Numbered from the stretch's first letter, positions 1 to 8,725 are shown. The stretch is 64,000 nt of DNA from Verrucomicrobiota bacterium (GCA_016219875.1 JACRJZ010000015.1:1-64000), one strand, 5' to 3'. Made by a program: numbers and translations. The notes: generated by a model not told the origin, from the sequence alone.

Positions 1-23
1 ATGAGAAGAACCGTGAAGCTGGA

Positions 24-144
24 ATTGGAAATTGGAAATTGGAAATTGAAAATTGCCGATTGGCCACGGGCCTGGCTCCTGCGGCGGCTGGGCGCGAGCC
101 GCCAATTTGCATTTACCAATTTTCATTTTTCAATTCTCAATTCC
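24..144. repeat. Inverted heptamer array, family GGAAATT/AATTTCC
   Basis: Left arm 24-63 ATTGGAA x3, ATTGAAA, ATTGCCG, ATTGG; right arm 103-144 CAATTTG CATTTAC CAATTTT CATTTTT CAATTCT CAATTCC; 39-nt loop; ends 8 bp before the next ATG. Confidence 0.85.
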
Positions 145-152
145 CTGTCCGT

Positions 153-1937
153 ATGAAACGCCGTCAGGCCCAGACCGGCCAAGCGCCGCTCGAACTCGTC
201 GAAGAGAGCGTGCATCTGTTGCGGCTGGCCCCGGCGTCGGCGCTGGGCGCTTATTATGCGGGCACGCTTCCGTTCCTGCTCGGCGTGCTCTACTTTTGGT
301 CGGACATGAGCCGCAGTTCCTTCGCCGAGTCACGCCTGCCCGCCGCCGCGCTGGGCTTGGCGCTGCTCTTCTTCTGGATGAAGTGCTGGCAAACGGTCTT
401 CGCGAACCACCTGTTGTCCCGCCTCTGCGGCGAAACCGCGCCGCGCTTCACCGTCCGCCGGCTGCTGCGCGCGGCGCTGGCGCAAACCATCGTCCAGCCG
501 ACGGGGTTGTTCTTGTTGCCGATCGCGCTCGTGCTCGTCGCGCCGTTCGGCTGGGTCTATGCCTTCTACCAGAACTTCACCGTGCTCGGCAGCGGGGAGG
601 ACGCGGGCGTGCGGCCTGTGTTGCGCCGGGCCTGGCGTCAGGCCGTGCTCTGGCCCGGACAGAACAACTGGGGGCTGATCGCGTTCAAGGTCTTCGGCCT
701 GTTTGTGTTCTTCAATGTGATGACGGGCGCGCTGGCGCTGCCGTTCTTGGTCAAAATGCTGTTCGGGGTGGAAAGCGTCTTCACCCGGTCGGTCGGCGCG
801 GTGTTGAACCCGACCTTCTTCGTGGGCCTGGCCGTGGTGACGCATCTCTGCATGGACCCGTTGGTGAAGGCGTTCTACGTGCTGCGCTGCTTCTACGGCG
901 AGTCGCTGCAAACCGGCCAGGATTTGCGGACGGAACTGCGCCGGTTTGATGCGGCGAATAAACCTGCCGCCATCGCGCTGGCCCTGCTGGCTTTGCTCAC
1001 GGCCCTCCCGCTGAACGCGCTATCCGGCGAGCCACAGCCCTCAACTCGGATCGTCGGGATTGTGCCGCAATTTCAGAATCCTGCAGCAGCCGAGGGAACG
1101 AAGCTCGGACCCCAGGAAGATCAGAACCTCCTCACGTCGGCTGCTACCAGCGTGAACGTGGCTCGCCCAACTCGAAACCCGAAACCCGAAACTCAAGACT
1201 CTCTGAACCCCGCCGACCTCGACCGCGCCATCTCCGTCGTCATCCAACAGCGCGAGTACAGTTGGCGCTTCCCGCGCGAGAAGCTGGCCGCGGCGGACAA
1301 GGAGAAAGGCACGCTGGCCGCGCTGGTCGAAGGCCTCTACGATTCGCTCCGCGACGGCCTGAAGAAGTTGAACGAGTGGGCGCGCAAGGTGCGCGACTGG
1401 CTTTTCGGCGATTACCACCGTCCGGCGCGGCGCTGGGGGCTGGGTCCGGTCTGGGCCACCGCGGCGAAGTGGCTGCTGGTGCTGCTGGTCGTGGGCTTGG
1501 CCTGTGTGCTGGGCGTGATCGCGCTGCGCGCGTGGCGTCGTCGGCGACAGAAGGAGAACCTGGCCCAGCCCATCGCCGCCGCGCCGGACGTGGCGGACGA
1601 GAACGTGGGCGCGGACCAGTTGCCCGAGGACGGTTGGATAACGCTCGCGCGCGACCTGCTGACCCGTGGCGAACTGCGGCTGGCCTTGCGCGCGTTTTAT
1701 CTCTCCAGTCTCGCGCACCTGGCGGAGAAGAACCTGCTGAGTCTGGCCAAGTTCAAATCCAACCGCGACTACGAGCGCGAACTCGAGCGCCGCCGCCACG
1801 CGCTGCCGGAGGTGACGCAGACGTTCTCTGAAAACGTCTCCGCCTTCGACCGCGTCTGGTACGGGCTGCACGAGGTAAGCCGCGAGTCGCTCGACCAGTT
1901 CGCGAGCAACGTGGAAAGGATCAAGGCGCAGACATGA
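153..1937 (+). CDS. DUF4129-type multi-pass membrane protein
   Basis: ORF with several hydrophobic segments and C-terminal DUF4129-like region (LARDLLTRGELRLALRAFYLSSLAHLAEKNLL...); first in a MoxR/DUF58 cluster; ATG at 153 preferred over the ORF-track start inside the repeat. Confidence 0.7.
   Translation: MKRRQAQTGQAPLELVEESVHLLRLAPASALGAYYAGTLPFLLGVLYFWSDMSRSSFAESRLPAAALGLALLFFWMKCWQTVFANHLLSRLCGETAPRFTVRRLLRAALAQTIVQPTGLFLLPIALVLVAPFGWVYAFYQNFTVLGSGEDAGVRPVLRRAWRQAVLWPGQNNWGLIAFKVFGLFVFFNVMTGALALPFLVKMLFGVESVFTRSVGAVLNPTFFVGLAVVTHLCMDPLVKAFYVLRCFYGESLQTGQDLRTELRRFDAANKPAAIALALLALLTALPLNALSGEPQPSTRIVGIVPQFQNPAAAEGTKLGPQEDQNLLTSAATSVNVARPTRNPKPETQDSLNPADLDRAISVVIQQREYSWRFPREKLAAADKEKGTLAALVEGLYDSLRDGLKKLNEWARKVRDWLFGDYHRPARRWGLGPVWATAAKWLLVLLVVGLACVLGVIALRAWRRRRQKENLAQPIAAAPDVADENVGADQLPEDGWITLARDLLTRGELRLALRAFYLSSLAHLAEKNLLSLAKFKSNRDYERELERRRHALPEVTQTFSENVSAFDRVWYGLHEVSRESLDQFASNVERIKAQT
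1082..1197. repeat. In-frame composite repeat: degenerate GTAGCAGCC-type inverted repeat plus ACCCGAA heptamers
   Basis: CAGCAGCCGAGGGAACGAAGCTC at ~1084-1106 versus CCTCCTCACGTCGGCTGCTAC ending at 1147; heptamers ACTCGAA ACCCGAA ACCCGAA ACTCAAG 1170-1197. Confidence 0.65.
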
Positions 1938-1944
1938 GCAAGAC

Positions 1945-2054
1945 GGAGCGTTGGAGCGATGGAGTGGTGGAGTGCTGGGCTTCGGACCTGCGTCGCGCTT
2001 CGCTCTTGGGCCACGAAGGCATCACTCCATTACTCCGCCACTCCACCACTCCGC
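1945..2054. repeat. Inverted octamer array, GGAGTGGT/CACTCCAC
   Basis: GGAGCGTT GGAGCGAT GGAGTGGT GGAGTGCT (1945-1976) versus CACTCCAT TACTCCGC CACTCCAC CACTCCGC (2023-2054). Confidence 0.85.
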
Positions 2055-2064
2055 CCCGCGCCTC

Positions 2065-3345
2065 ATGAAGCGCCTGCCCGTCATCCTCCTCCTGCTCGGC
2101 GTCGCCGCCTTCTTGGCGGGCCTGCTGCACTTGTTCCATCTGCGCTTCGAGGCGGGGGATGTGTTCCCGGAGTATTCCTCGCTGCGCGCGGACCCGCTGG
2201 GGGCGAAAGCGTTTTACGAAAGCCTGGACCGGCTCGTGCCGGCGCGGCGCCACTACCAGTCGCTGGCCAAACTGGGCGAGGGCCGCGACGCGACGCTGTT
2301 TTATCTCGGGGCGAACCTCCACGAGTTGCGCCTGCCGGAAGATGACTTCCAGGAGCTGGAGCGGTTCGTCGGTGAGGGAGGACGGCTGGTGATTTCGCTC
2401 TTCCCGCGTTTTCGCAAGCCGACGCTGTGGTTCTTTGAAGACGAGGCGGAGCGAAAGCCGAGGGCGAGAGGGACAAACAGCATTTCGGCGAAAGACGGCC
2501 AGGGCACCAACGCCCCGCCGCGGAAACGAACGCGGAGGTTGTCGCGCGAGGAGTCGGACCTCCCTGGCCTCCGGCGCGTCGCGATCACGGAGCGATGGAA
2601 ATTCGATGTGCAGTACGCTCCCGCCGGCAGAGACGAGCGCGGCACCTACAAGCCCATCACGGCCAAGCGGAAGACTGTGGCGCCGGTGCCGGAGTCGGTG
2701 GAGTGGCACTCGGCTTCTTACTTTGAGACCAACGACCCGGTCTGGCGCGCCGTCTATGTCCGCGAGCGCGAGCGCCCCGTAGCGATGGAGAGGCGGCTGG
2801 GCGGCGGCAGCATGGTGTTGCTCACGGACTCCTACCTCTTCAGCAACGAGGCGCTGCGCCAGCACCGTGAGCCGGCGTTGCTGGCCTGGCTTGTGGGGCC
2901 GGCCCGCCGCGTGATCTTCGAGGAGACGCATCTGGGCGTGGAGGAAGCGCCGGGTCTGGCCACGTTGGCGCGGCAATACCGGCTGCACGGGGTCTTCCTG
3001 GCGCTGCTCCTATTGGCGGCGCTCTACATTTGGAGGAACTCGGTCCCCTTCATGCCGCCGCCGGAGGAGCAACTCGCCTGGGAGCACGGCGACGCGGTGT
3101 TGGGCAAGGAATCCGCCGCCGGCTTCGTCAACCTGCTCCGGCGGAACATCCGCGGCAGCGACGTGCTCGCGGTCTGTTTTGCGGAATGGAAGAAGTCGTG
3201 CGGGCGCGGCATCGCGGCCCCCCGGCTTCACCAAGTGCAAGCCGTGGTCGAGGCGGAAGCAAGCGGGCCCGCGAGGTCCCGCAATTCGGTCGAAGCCTAT
3301 CGGAAGTGCTGCGCAGTGCTGGCGCGCGTAAGACGTGAAACGTAA
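2065..3345 (+). CDS. DUF4350-type membrane protein
   Basis: N-terminal TM, LVISLFPRF, LLTDSYLFSNEALRQHREPALL motif, C-terminal TM; adjacent to MoxR/DUF58 genes. Stop TAA lies in a CGTAAAA heptamer. Confidence 0.7.
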   Translation: MKRLPVILLLLGVAAFLAGLLHLFHLRFEAGDVFPEYSSLRADPLGAKAFYESLDRLVPARRHYQSLAKLGEGRDATLFYLGANLHELRLPEDDFQELERFVGEGGRLVISLFPRFRKPTLWFFEDEAERKPRARGTNSISAKDGQGTNAPPRKRTRRLSREESDLPGLRRVAITERWKFDVQYAPAGRDERGTYKPITAKRKTVAPVPESVEWHSASYFETNDPVWRAVYVRERERPVAMERRLGGGSMVLLTDSYLFSNEALRQHREPALLAWLVGPARRVIFEETHLGVEEAPGLATLARQYRLHGVFLALLLLAALYIWRNSVPFMPPPEEQLAWEHGDAVLGKESAAGFVNLLRRNIRGSDVLAVCFAEWKKSCGRGIAAPRLHQVQAVVEAEASGPARSRNSVEAYRKCCAVLARVRRET

Positions 3346-3354
3346 AACGTAAGA
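3327..3354. repeat. Heptamer array CGTAAAA, left arm of four-helix-bundle cassette 1
   Basis: CGTAAGA CGTGAAA CGTAAAA CGTAAGA followed by CATGAA. Confidence 0.85.
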
Positions 3355-3355
3355 C

Positions 3356-3853
3356 ATGAACTACGCGGAATGGATGAAGTCAGTGCCGAGAGCTGTCACG
3401 GAAGATTCCCTCTGGCGGATGTCCGTCTATCGACTGGCGTTGTTCCTCGGGGAGGTCGCCTGGCACGATGTCACCAAGCTGGCCAAGGACCTTCGGATGC
3501 GGGAGCTGTCCGATCAACTCTACCGGGCTGTCGGCTCGATCAGCGCCAACGTCGCCGAAGGCTACTCCCGCGGAACGGGCCGTGACCGCGCCCGGTTCTA
3601 CGAATACGCGCTCGGTTCAGCTCGCGAAGCGCGCGACTGGTATTTCAAGGGCCGCCATGTTCTCGGCGAGAACGTCAACGAACATCGGATCAATCTCCTC
3701 GCCGAGATCATCCGGCTGCTGCTGGCGATGGTCCCCGACCAGCGTGGCGCCATGCTGAGAGAAGACCAGGTTCCCTATCAAGTCGAAGGAGAAATGGAGG
3801 AACCGAAGAACTTGGCGGAGTTGTTGAACCAGGTGCCGTTGGCGGACGCGTAA
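3356..3853 (+). CDS. Four helix bundle protein (23S rRNA-intervening-sequence / Avd-like family)
   Basis: SDQLYRAVGSISANVAEGYSRGTGRDRARFYEYALGSAREARDW motif typical of the family; ATG and stop codon lie at heptamer arrays. Confidence 0.8.
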   Translation: MNYAEWMKSVPRAVTEDSLWRMSVYRLALFLGEVAWHDVTKLAKDLRMRELSDQLYRAVGSISANVAEGYSRGTGRDRARFYEYALGSAREARDWYFKGRHVLGENVNEHRINLLAEIIRLLLAMVPDQRGAMLREDQVPYQVEGEMEEPKNLAELLNQVPLADA

Positions 3854-3927
3854 AACGTAAAATGAACCCGAACGTGTCACTGCCAACCTTCGCCCGGTTC
3901 CCATTTTACGTTTTACGCTTTACGCAT
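3849..3927. repeat. Heptamer arrays CGTAAAA x2 and inverted TTTTACG x3, right side of cassette 1
   Basis: CGTAAAA CGTAAAA 3849-3862; TTTTACG TTTTACG CTTTACG CAT 3904-3927. Confidence 0.85.
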
Positions 3928-3953
3928 CACTCCTCGCTCCTTCCTCGAACCCT

Positions 3954-4913
3954 ATGAACCCCGATCCCCTCAAAGAAATCCTCCCCGCCGCCCGTGCCGA
4001 AGTCGCCAAGGTCATCATCGGCCAGACCGCAGTCGTTGACCAATGCCTGATCGTCATTGTGACCGGCCAGCACGCGCTCGTGGAGGGCGTGCCCGGCGTG
4101 GCCAAGACGCTGCTGGTGCGCACGCTGGCCCACGTGCTCGGTGTGGACTTCGCCCGCATCCAGTTCACGCCCGACCTGATGCCCGCCGACATCACGGGCA
4201 CGAACGTCTTCAACCTGCAGAAGAACGAGTTCACCCTGATCCGCGGGCCGATCTTCACCTCGTTCCTCCTGGCCGATGAAATCAACCGCGCGCCCGCCAA
4301 GACGCAATCCGCGCTGCTTCAAGCCATGCAGGAGCGGCTCGTGACCATTGATCGCGACACGCATCCGTTGCCGCCGAACTTCACCGTCTTCGCCACGCAG
4401 AACCCGATCGAGTACGAAGGCACTTACCCGTTGCCCGAAGCGCAGAAAGACCGCTTCATGCTCAAAATCGTGATGAGCGCGCCGGGCCGCGACGAGGAAT
4501 ACACGCTGGCCCAGCGCACACTCGGCAGAGAGTCGCCCGAAGCCACACTGGCCAGCGGCGCGGTCAGGCCGGTGGTGTCCGCCGCCGACCTGCAAGCGTT
4601 GCGCGAGCAACTGCTCGGCCTCACGCTGCGCGAAGAACTCATCGGCTACGCCGTCGATCTCATCCGCGCTACCCGCCGACACGAGAGCGTATTGGTCGGC
4701 GCTGGGCCGCGCGCTACGCAAGCCCTCCTTCTGTCCAGCCGTGCCGCCGCCGCGCTGGCGGGCCGGGACTTCGTCACGCCGGACGACATCAAGTCCATGT
4801 GCGAACCGGTGCTGGCCCACCGGCTCATTCTACGGCCCGAGTTCGAGATCGAAGGCTTGAGCGTGAGCGAAGTGATCCAGAGCCTCGTCCAGCAGATGGC
4901 GGTGCCGCGGTGA
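3954..4913 (+). CDS. MoxR family AAA+ ATPase
   Basis: EGVPGVAKT Walker A, LLADEINRAPAKTQSALLQAMQE, FATQNPIEYEGTYPLPEAQKDRF. Confidence 0.95.
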   Translation: MNPDPLKEILPAARAEVAKVIIGQTAVVDQCLIVIVTGQHALVEGVPGVAKTLLVRTLAHVLGVDFARIQFTPDLMPADITGTNVFNLQKNEFTLIRGPIFTSFLLADEINRAPAKTQSALLQAMQERLVTIDRDTHPLPPNFTVFATQNPIEYEGTYPLPEAQKDRFMLKIVMSAPGRDEEYTLAQRTLGRESPEATLASGAVRPVVSAADLQALREQLLGLTLREELIGYAVDLIRATRRHESVLVGAGPRATQALLLSSRAAAALAGRDFVTPDDIKSMCEPVLAHRLILRPEFEIEGLSVSEVIQSLVQQMAVPR

Positions 4914-5020
4914 CGATTCATCTCCACAAAGCGTTGCGGCAGGCGGCCTCCCTTTCTGTCTGTGGGAAGGTTGGCGGCGCAAGGTTTGACACGCTGGGCC
5001 GGCGCGAATAGCCTCCCACC

Positions 5021-5257
5021 ATGACCGTCGAGGCAGCCGAGTTGAAATTGCATCTGACCGAGTACCTGCGGCAGGCAGGGAAGACGGGTGAAGCCATCAC
5101 CATTTGCGAGGACCAAAGGCCGCTGGCCGTGCTTACCGCTCTGCCCGCGCCCACGCAGACTGGCAATGGGAACCTCATTGACCGCCTGCTGGCGTCACCC
5201 ATTCCGGCGCCCCATTTCCAACCGCTGACCCGCGACCAGATTTATGGACGCCACTGA
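5021..5257 (+). CDS. Type II antitoxin, Phd/YefM-like
   Basis: Small ORF (VEAAELKLHLTEYLRQAGKTGEAITICEDQRPLAVL) overlapping a downstream PIN toxin. Confidence 0.65.
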   Translation: MTVEAAELKLHLTEYLRQAGKTGEAITICEDQRPLAVLTALPAPTQTGNGNLIDRLLASPIPAPHFQPLTRDQIYGRH

Positions 5258-5690
5258 GCGGAAGGTGCCGGCGTTTGCCGACACCAATGTGTGGCTTTAT
5301 GCGCTCCTGGCCACGCAAGACGCTCAGAAGTCAGCGCAAGCCAACGCTCTGGTCCGGAACTTGCCGCTGATGGTTAGCACACAACTCATCAACGAAGTGT
5401 GCGTGAATCTGATTCGAAAGGCCGGGTTCAGCGAAACTCGAATCCAGGAACTCCTCGCTGCGTTTTACGCCCGTCATGTTGTGATCGCGCTCGACCAAGC
5501 GGTGCTCCTCCGGGCCTCTCACTTGCGCGCCCGCTACCAGTTCTCGTTCTGGGACGGCGTGATGGTGGCCTCGGCTCTGGCTGGCGGGGCGCGCGTTTTC
5601 TATAGCGAGGACTTGCACGACGGGTTGATGGTCGAGAGCGCATTGCGAATCGAAAACCCCTTCCGGAGCCGACCGGTTCCGGCTTCCTGA
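5244..5690 (+). CDS. PIN domain toxin (VapC-like)
   Basis: FADTNVWLYALL, VSTQLINEVCVNL, YQFSFWDGVMVASAL, FYSEDLHDG. Confidence 0.85.
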   Translation: MDATERKVPAFADTNVWLYALLATQDAQKSAQANALVRNLPLMVSTQLINEVCVNLIRKAGFSETRIQELLAAFYARHVVIALDQAVLLRASHLRARYQFSFWDGVMVASALAGGARVFYSEDLHDGLMVESALRIENPFRSRPVPAS

Positions 5691-5717
5691 GCGGGGAGGA
5701 GCCGCGGCCTTCTCTTC

Positions 5718-7118
5718 ATGATCGTCCCCCAATCCAGGCTGCTCTTCTGGTTCGCCATCGTGGTGCTGCCCTTCGCGGTGCTGGGCGCGGTCTATGCGGA
5801 GGCGTTGCCGTTGGCCATCGTGGCGATAGCTGTGCTCGCCGTGCTGGCGGCACTGGACGTGGCGCTCGGCTTGGGCGGCTTGGACGGAATCAGCGTGAAG
5901 CTGCCGGAGGTGCTGCGATTCTCCAAAGACCGCGAGGGCGCCATTGAAGTCCGTCTCCGCAACGAGCGGCAGAAGCCCCGCCGCCTGCGGCTCGGGCTGG
6001 CGTTTCCCTGTGGAATCCGATCTGCGGTCGAAGACACTCCGGTGGCGCTTCCCGCCGGCAGCGAATGGTCCCGGCTGGAATGGCCCTGCACGCCACTCCA
6101 GCGCGGGAATTTCCGGCTGTCGCGCGCTTACCTGGAGACGGCGTCGCCGCTGGGCTTCTGGGCCGTGCGTGCGATGACATCGGTGAACGCTGAGATGCGC
6201 GTCTATCCGAATCTATTCACGGAGCGCAAGAACCTGGCGGCGCTGTTCCTGAATCGCGGCGCATTCGGCATCCATGCGCAGCGGCAGGTCGGCAAGGGAC
6301 GCGACTTCGAGAAACTCCGCGAGTACGTCCCTGGCGACAGCTTCGATGACATCCACTGGAAAGCCACCGCGAAGCGCGGGCGACCCGTCACGAAAGTTTT
6401 CCAGATTGAGCGGACGCAGGAAGTGTACGTCGTCGTTGATGCGTCGAGGCTTTCGGCCCGTGAAGCGGTTCAAAGTTCAAAGTTCAAAGTTCAAAGTTCG
6501 GGGCCGGCGCTCGACGGGAGCCAACTTGGAACTCTGCACTTGGAACCTGGAACTTCGATTCTGGAACGCTACGTCACCGCCGCCCTGGTTCTGGGCCTGG
6601 CCGCGGAGCAGCAAGGCGATTTGTTTGGCTTGGCCACGTTCAGCGACAAGGTGGAAACCTTCGTGCGAGCCAGGAACGGCAAAGCCCATTACAGCGCCTG
6701 CCGCGACGCCATCTACGCGCTGGAGCCTCGTCTCGTGACGCCAGACTTTGAGGAGATCGCGTCATTCCTTCGACTGCGGTTGCGGCGTCGCGCGCTGTTG
6801 ATTTTCCTGACTGCGCTCGATGACCCGGCGCTGGCTGAGAGCTTCGTGCGCGCGGCGGAGTTACTCGGCCACCAGCATTTGCTGCTCGTGAATATGATGA
6901 AACCGCCGGGTGCCGAGCCGCTGTTCAGCCAGCCGGGCGTGGAATCGGTGGACGACCTCTACCAGCACCTGGGCGGGCATTTGCGCTGGCACAGTCTGCG
7001 GGAGTTGGAGAAAGTCCTCCAGCGCCGCGGCGTCCAGTTCGCGCTGCTGGAAAACGAGAAGTTGAGCGTGCAACTGGTGAGCCAGTATCTGGGCGTGAAG
7101 CAGAGGCAGTTGTTGTGA
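5718..7118 (+). CDS. DUF58 domain protein
   Basis: GRDFEKLREYVPGDSFDDIHWKATAKRGRPVTKVFQIERTQEVYVVVDASR; LATFSD; contains a repeat-encoded insertion. Confidence 0.9.
   Translation: MIVPQSRLLFWFAIVVLPFAVLGAVYAEALPLAIVAIAVLAVLAALDVALGLGGLDGISVKLPEVLRFSKDREGAIEVRLRNERQKPRRLRLGLAFPCGIRSAVEDTPVALPAGSEWSRLEWPCTPLQRGNFRLSRAYLETASPLGFWAVRAMTSVNAEMRVYPNLFTERKNLAALFLNRGAFGIHAQRQVGKGRDFEKLREYVPGDSFDDIHWKATAKRGRPVTKVFQIERTQEVYVVVDASRLSAREAVQSSKFKVQSSGPALDGSQLGTLHLEPGTSILERYVTAALVLGLAAEQQGDLFGLATFSDKVETFVRARNGKAHYSACRDAIYALEPRLVTPDFEEIASFLRLRLRRRALLIFLTALDDPALAESFVRAAELLGHQHLLLVNMMKPPGAEPLFSQPGVESVDDLYQHLGGHLRWHSLRELEKVLQRRGVQFALLENEKLSVQLVSQYLGVKQRQLL
6468..6566. repeat. Heptamer arrays GTTCAAA / AACTTGG inside the DUF58 gene
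   Basis: GTTCAAA x4 + GTTCGGG (6468-6502); AACTTGG AACTCTG CACTTGG AACCTGG AACTTCG ATTCTGG (6523-6564). Confidence 0.85.
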
Positions 7119-7127
7119 GGGGTGCGG

Positions 7128-7219
7128 CGTAAAACGTGAAACGTAAAACGTAAAATGACTCTCCACTTCCCAAGAACCTCCCGCGCTTCGGTCACGTTTT
7201 GCGTTTCACGTTTTACGCC
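7128..7219. repeat. Inverted heptamer array CGTAAAA
   Basis: CGTAAAA CGTGAAA CGTAAAA CGTAAAA (7128-7155) versus ACGTTTT GCGTTTC ACGTTTT ACGCC (7194-7219). Confidence 0.9.
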
Positions 7220-7227
7220 TTAGCACG

Positions 7228-8268
7228 ATGATCATCGACCTCGACAAGTTCGTCTCCGCCGAACGGCCCCACTGGACCGAACTGGAGTCCTTGCTCGACC
7301 GGGTCGAGGGCGACACCCACTTCGTCATGCCGCTGGAGACGCTGCGGCGTTTTCACTACCTCTACGAGCGGACGTCGGCGGACCTGGCCAAGCTTACGAC
7401 CTTCGCCGCGGAACCGGAGTTGCGCCGCTACCTGGAGACACTGGTGGCGCGGGCCTACGCGGAAATCCACGAGACGCGGCTCCAACAGCATCGCTTCGCG
7501 CCGCTGGACTGGTTCTTCCGCACGCTGCCGCAGACTTTCCGCCGGCACCTCCGCGCCTTCTGGCTCACGGTGGCGATCACGATGGTGGGAGTTCTGTTCG
7601 GCTTGTTCGCCACCGTGTTCGACCCGGAATCGCGCCACGCCATGATGCCGTTCGGCCACGACCGGCTGAATCCGGCCGACCGCGTGGCGCGTGAGGAGAA
7701 GGGCGGAGGCGGGCACTTGGCCGGGCAACACGGCAGCTTCTCCAGCATGTTGATGACGCACAACACGAAGGTGTCGATCTTTACGCTGGCGCTGGGCATG
7801 ACGTGGGGCGTGGGCACGATCCTTGTGCTGTTCTCGAACGGCGTCATGCTGGGGGCGATCTGCGTGGACTACGTGATGGCGGGCCAGACGAAGTTCCTCC
7901 TCGGCTGGCTGATGCCGCATGGCGTGATCGAAATCCCGGCCATCCTGATCGCCGCGCAAGCGGGCTTTGTGCTGGCCGGCGCGTTGATCGGTCGTGGCCA
8001 GCGCGCCACACTGGCGACGCGGCTGCGCGCGGTGTCGCGGGACGTCCTCACGCTCATCTGTGGCGTGGCGCTGATGCTGGTGTGGGCGGGGATCATTGAG
8101 TCGTTCCTCTCGCAATACCACGAGCCGGTGTTGCCCTACGCGGTCAAGATCGCGTTTGGCGGCGTGGAACTGGGCTTGCTGGTCCTGTTTCTCGCGCGGG
8201 CAGGCAGACACGGTTCAAAGTTCAAGGTTCAAGGTTCAAAGTTGGGGCAATTCGAGGCTGCGGGATGA
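7228..8268 (+). CDS. Stage II sporulation protein M (SpoIIM)-family membrane protein
   Basis: FWLTVAITMVGVLFGLFATVF, SIFTLALGMTWGVGTILVLFSNGVMLGAICVDYV, LLGWLMPHGVIEIPAILIAAQAGFVLAG. Confidence 0.85.
   Translation: MIIDLDKFVSAERPHWTELESLLDRVEGDTHFVMPLETLRRFHYLYERTSADLAKLTTFAAEPELRRYLETLVARAYAEIHETRLQQHRFAPLDWFFRTLPQTFRRHLRAFWLTVAITMVGVLFGLFATVFDPESRHAMMPFGHDRLNPADRVAREEKGGGGHLAGQHGSFSSMLMTHNTKVSIFTLALGMTWGVGTILVLFSNGVMLGAICVDYVMAGQTKFLLGWLMPHGVIEIPAILIAAQAGFVLAGALIGRGQRATLATRLRAVSRDVLTLICGVALMLVWAGIIESFLSQYHEPVLPYAVKIAFGGVELGLLVLFLARAGRHGSKFKVQGSKLGQFEAAG
8213..8247. repeat. Heptamer array GTTCAAA, left arm of four-helix-bundle cassette 2
   Basis: GTTCAAA GTTCAAG GTTCAAG GTTCAAA GTTGGGG. 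Confidence 0.9.
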
Positions 8269-8311
8269 CTTGTCGGTCGCGACATGAACAACAAACAAAA
8301 GGAAAACCACC

Positions 8312-8725
8312 ATGGCAACAATTGAACGGTTCGAGGACATCGAGGCATGGAAGAAGGCCCGAGAGCTGACACGCGACGTTTACCAGGTTTCGTCGGCAGG
8401 AGGCTTGGCGAGAGACTACGGTCTGCGGGATCAAATCCGCCGCGCCGCGGTATCGGGCATGTCCAACATCGCCGAAGGTTTCGAGCGCGGTGGCAACAGG
8501 GAATTCATCCAGTTCCTGGCCAACGCCAAAGGCTCCACCGGCGAAGTGCGTTCGCAGCTTTACGTCGCCTTGGATGCGCGCTTCATCACCCAGCCGCAGT
8601 TCGATCAGATCTATGGCGAAGCTCAAGAAACCAGCCGCCTCATCGCCGGCTTCATGCGTTACTTGGAAAGCTCCCCGTTCCGCGGCGAGAAGTTCAAGCA
8701 AGGCCAGCGCGCGGCGCAACTTTGA
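8312..8725 (+). CDS. Four helix bundle protein (23S rRNA-IVP / Avd-like family)
   Basis: FEDIEAWKKARELTRDVYQVSS...LRDQIRRAAVSGMSNIAEGFERGGNREFIQFLANAKGSTGEVRSQLYVA; stop TGA in a TTTGAAC heptamer. Confidence 0.92.
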   Translation: MATIERFEDIEAWKKARELTRDVYQVSSAGGLARDYGLRDQIRRAAVSGMSNIAEGFERGGNREFIQFLANAKGSTGEVRSQLYVALDARFITQPQFDQIYGEAQETSRLIAGFMRYLESSPFRGEKFKQGQRAAQL

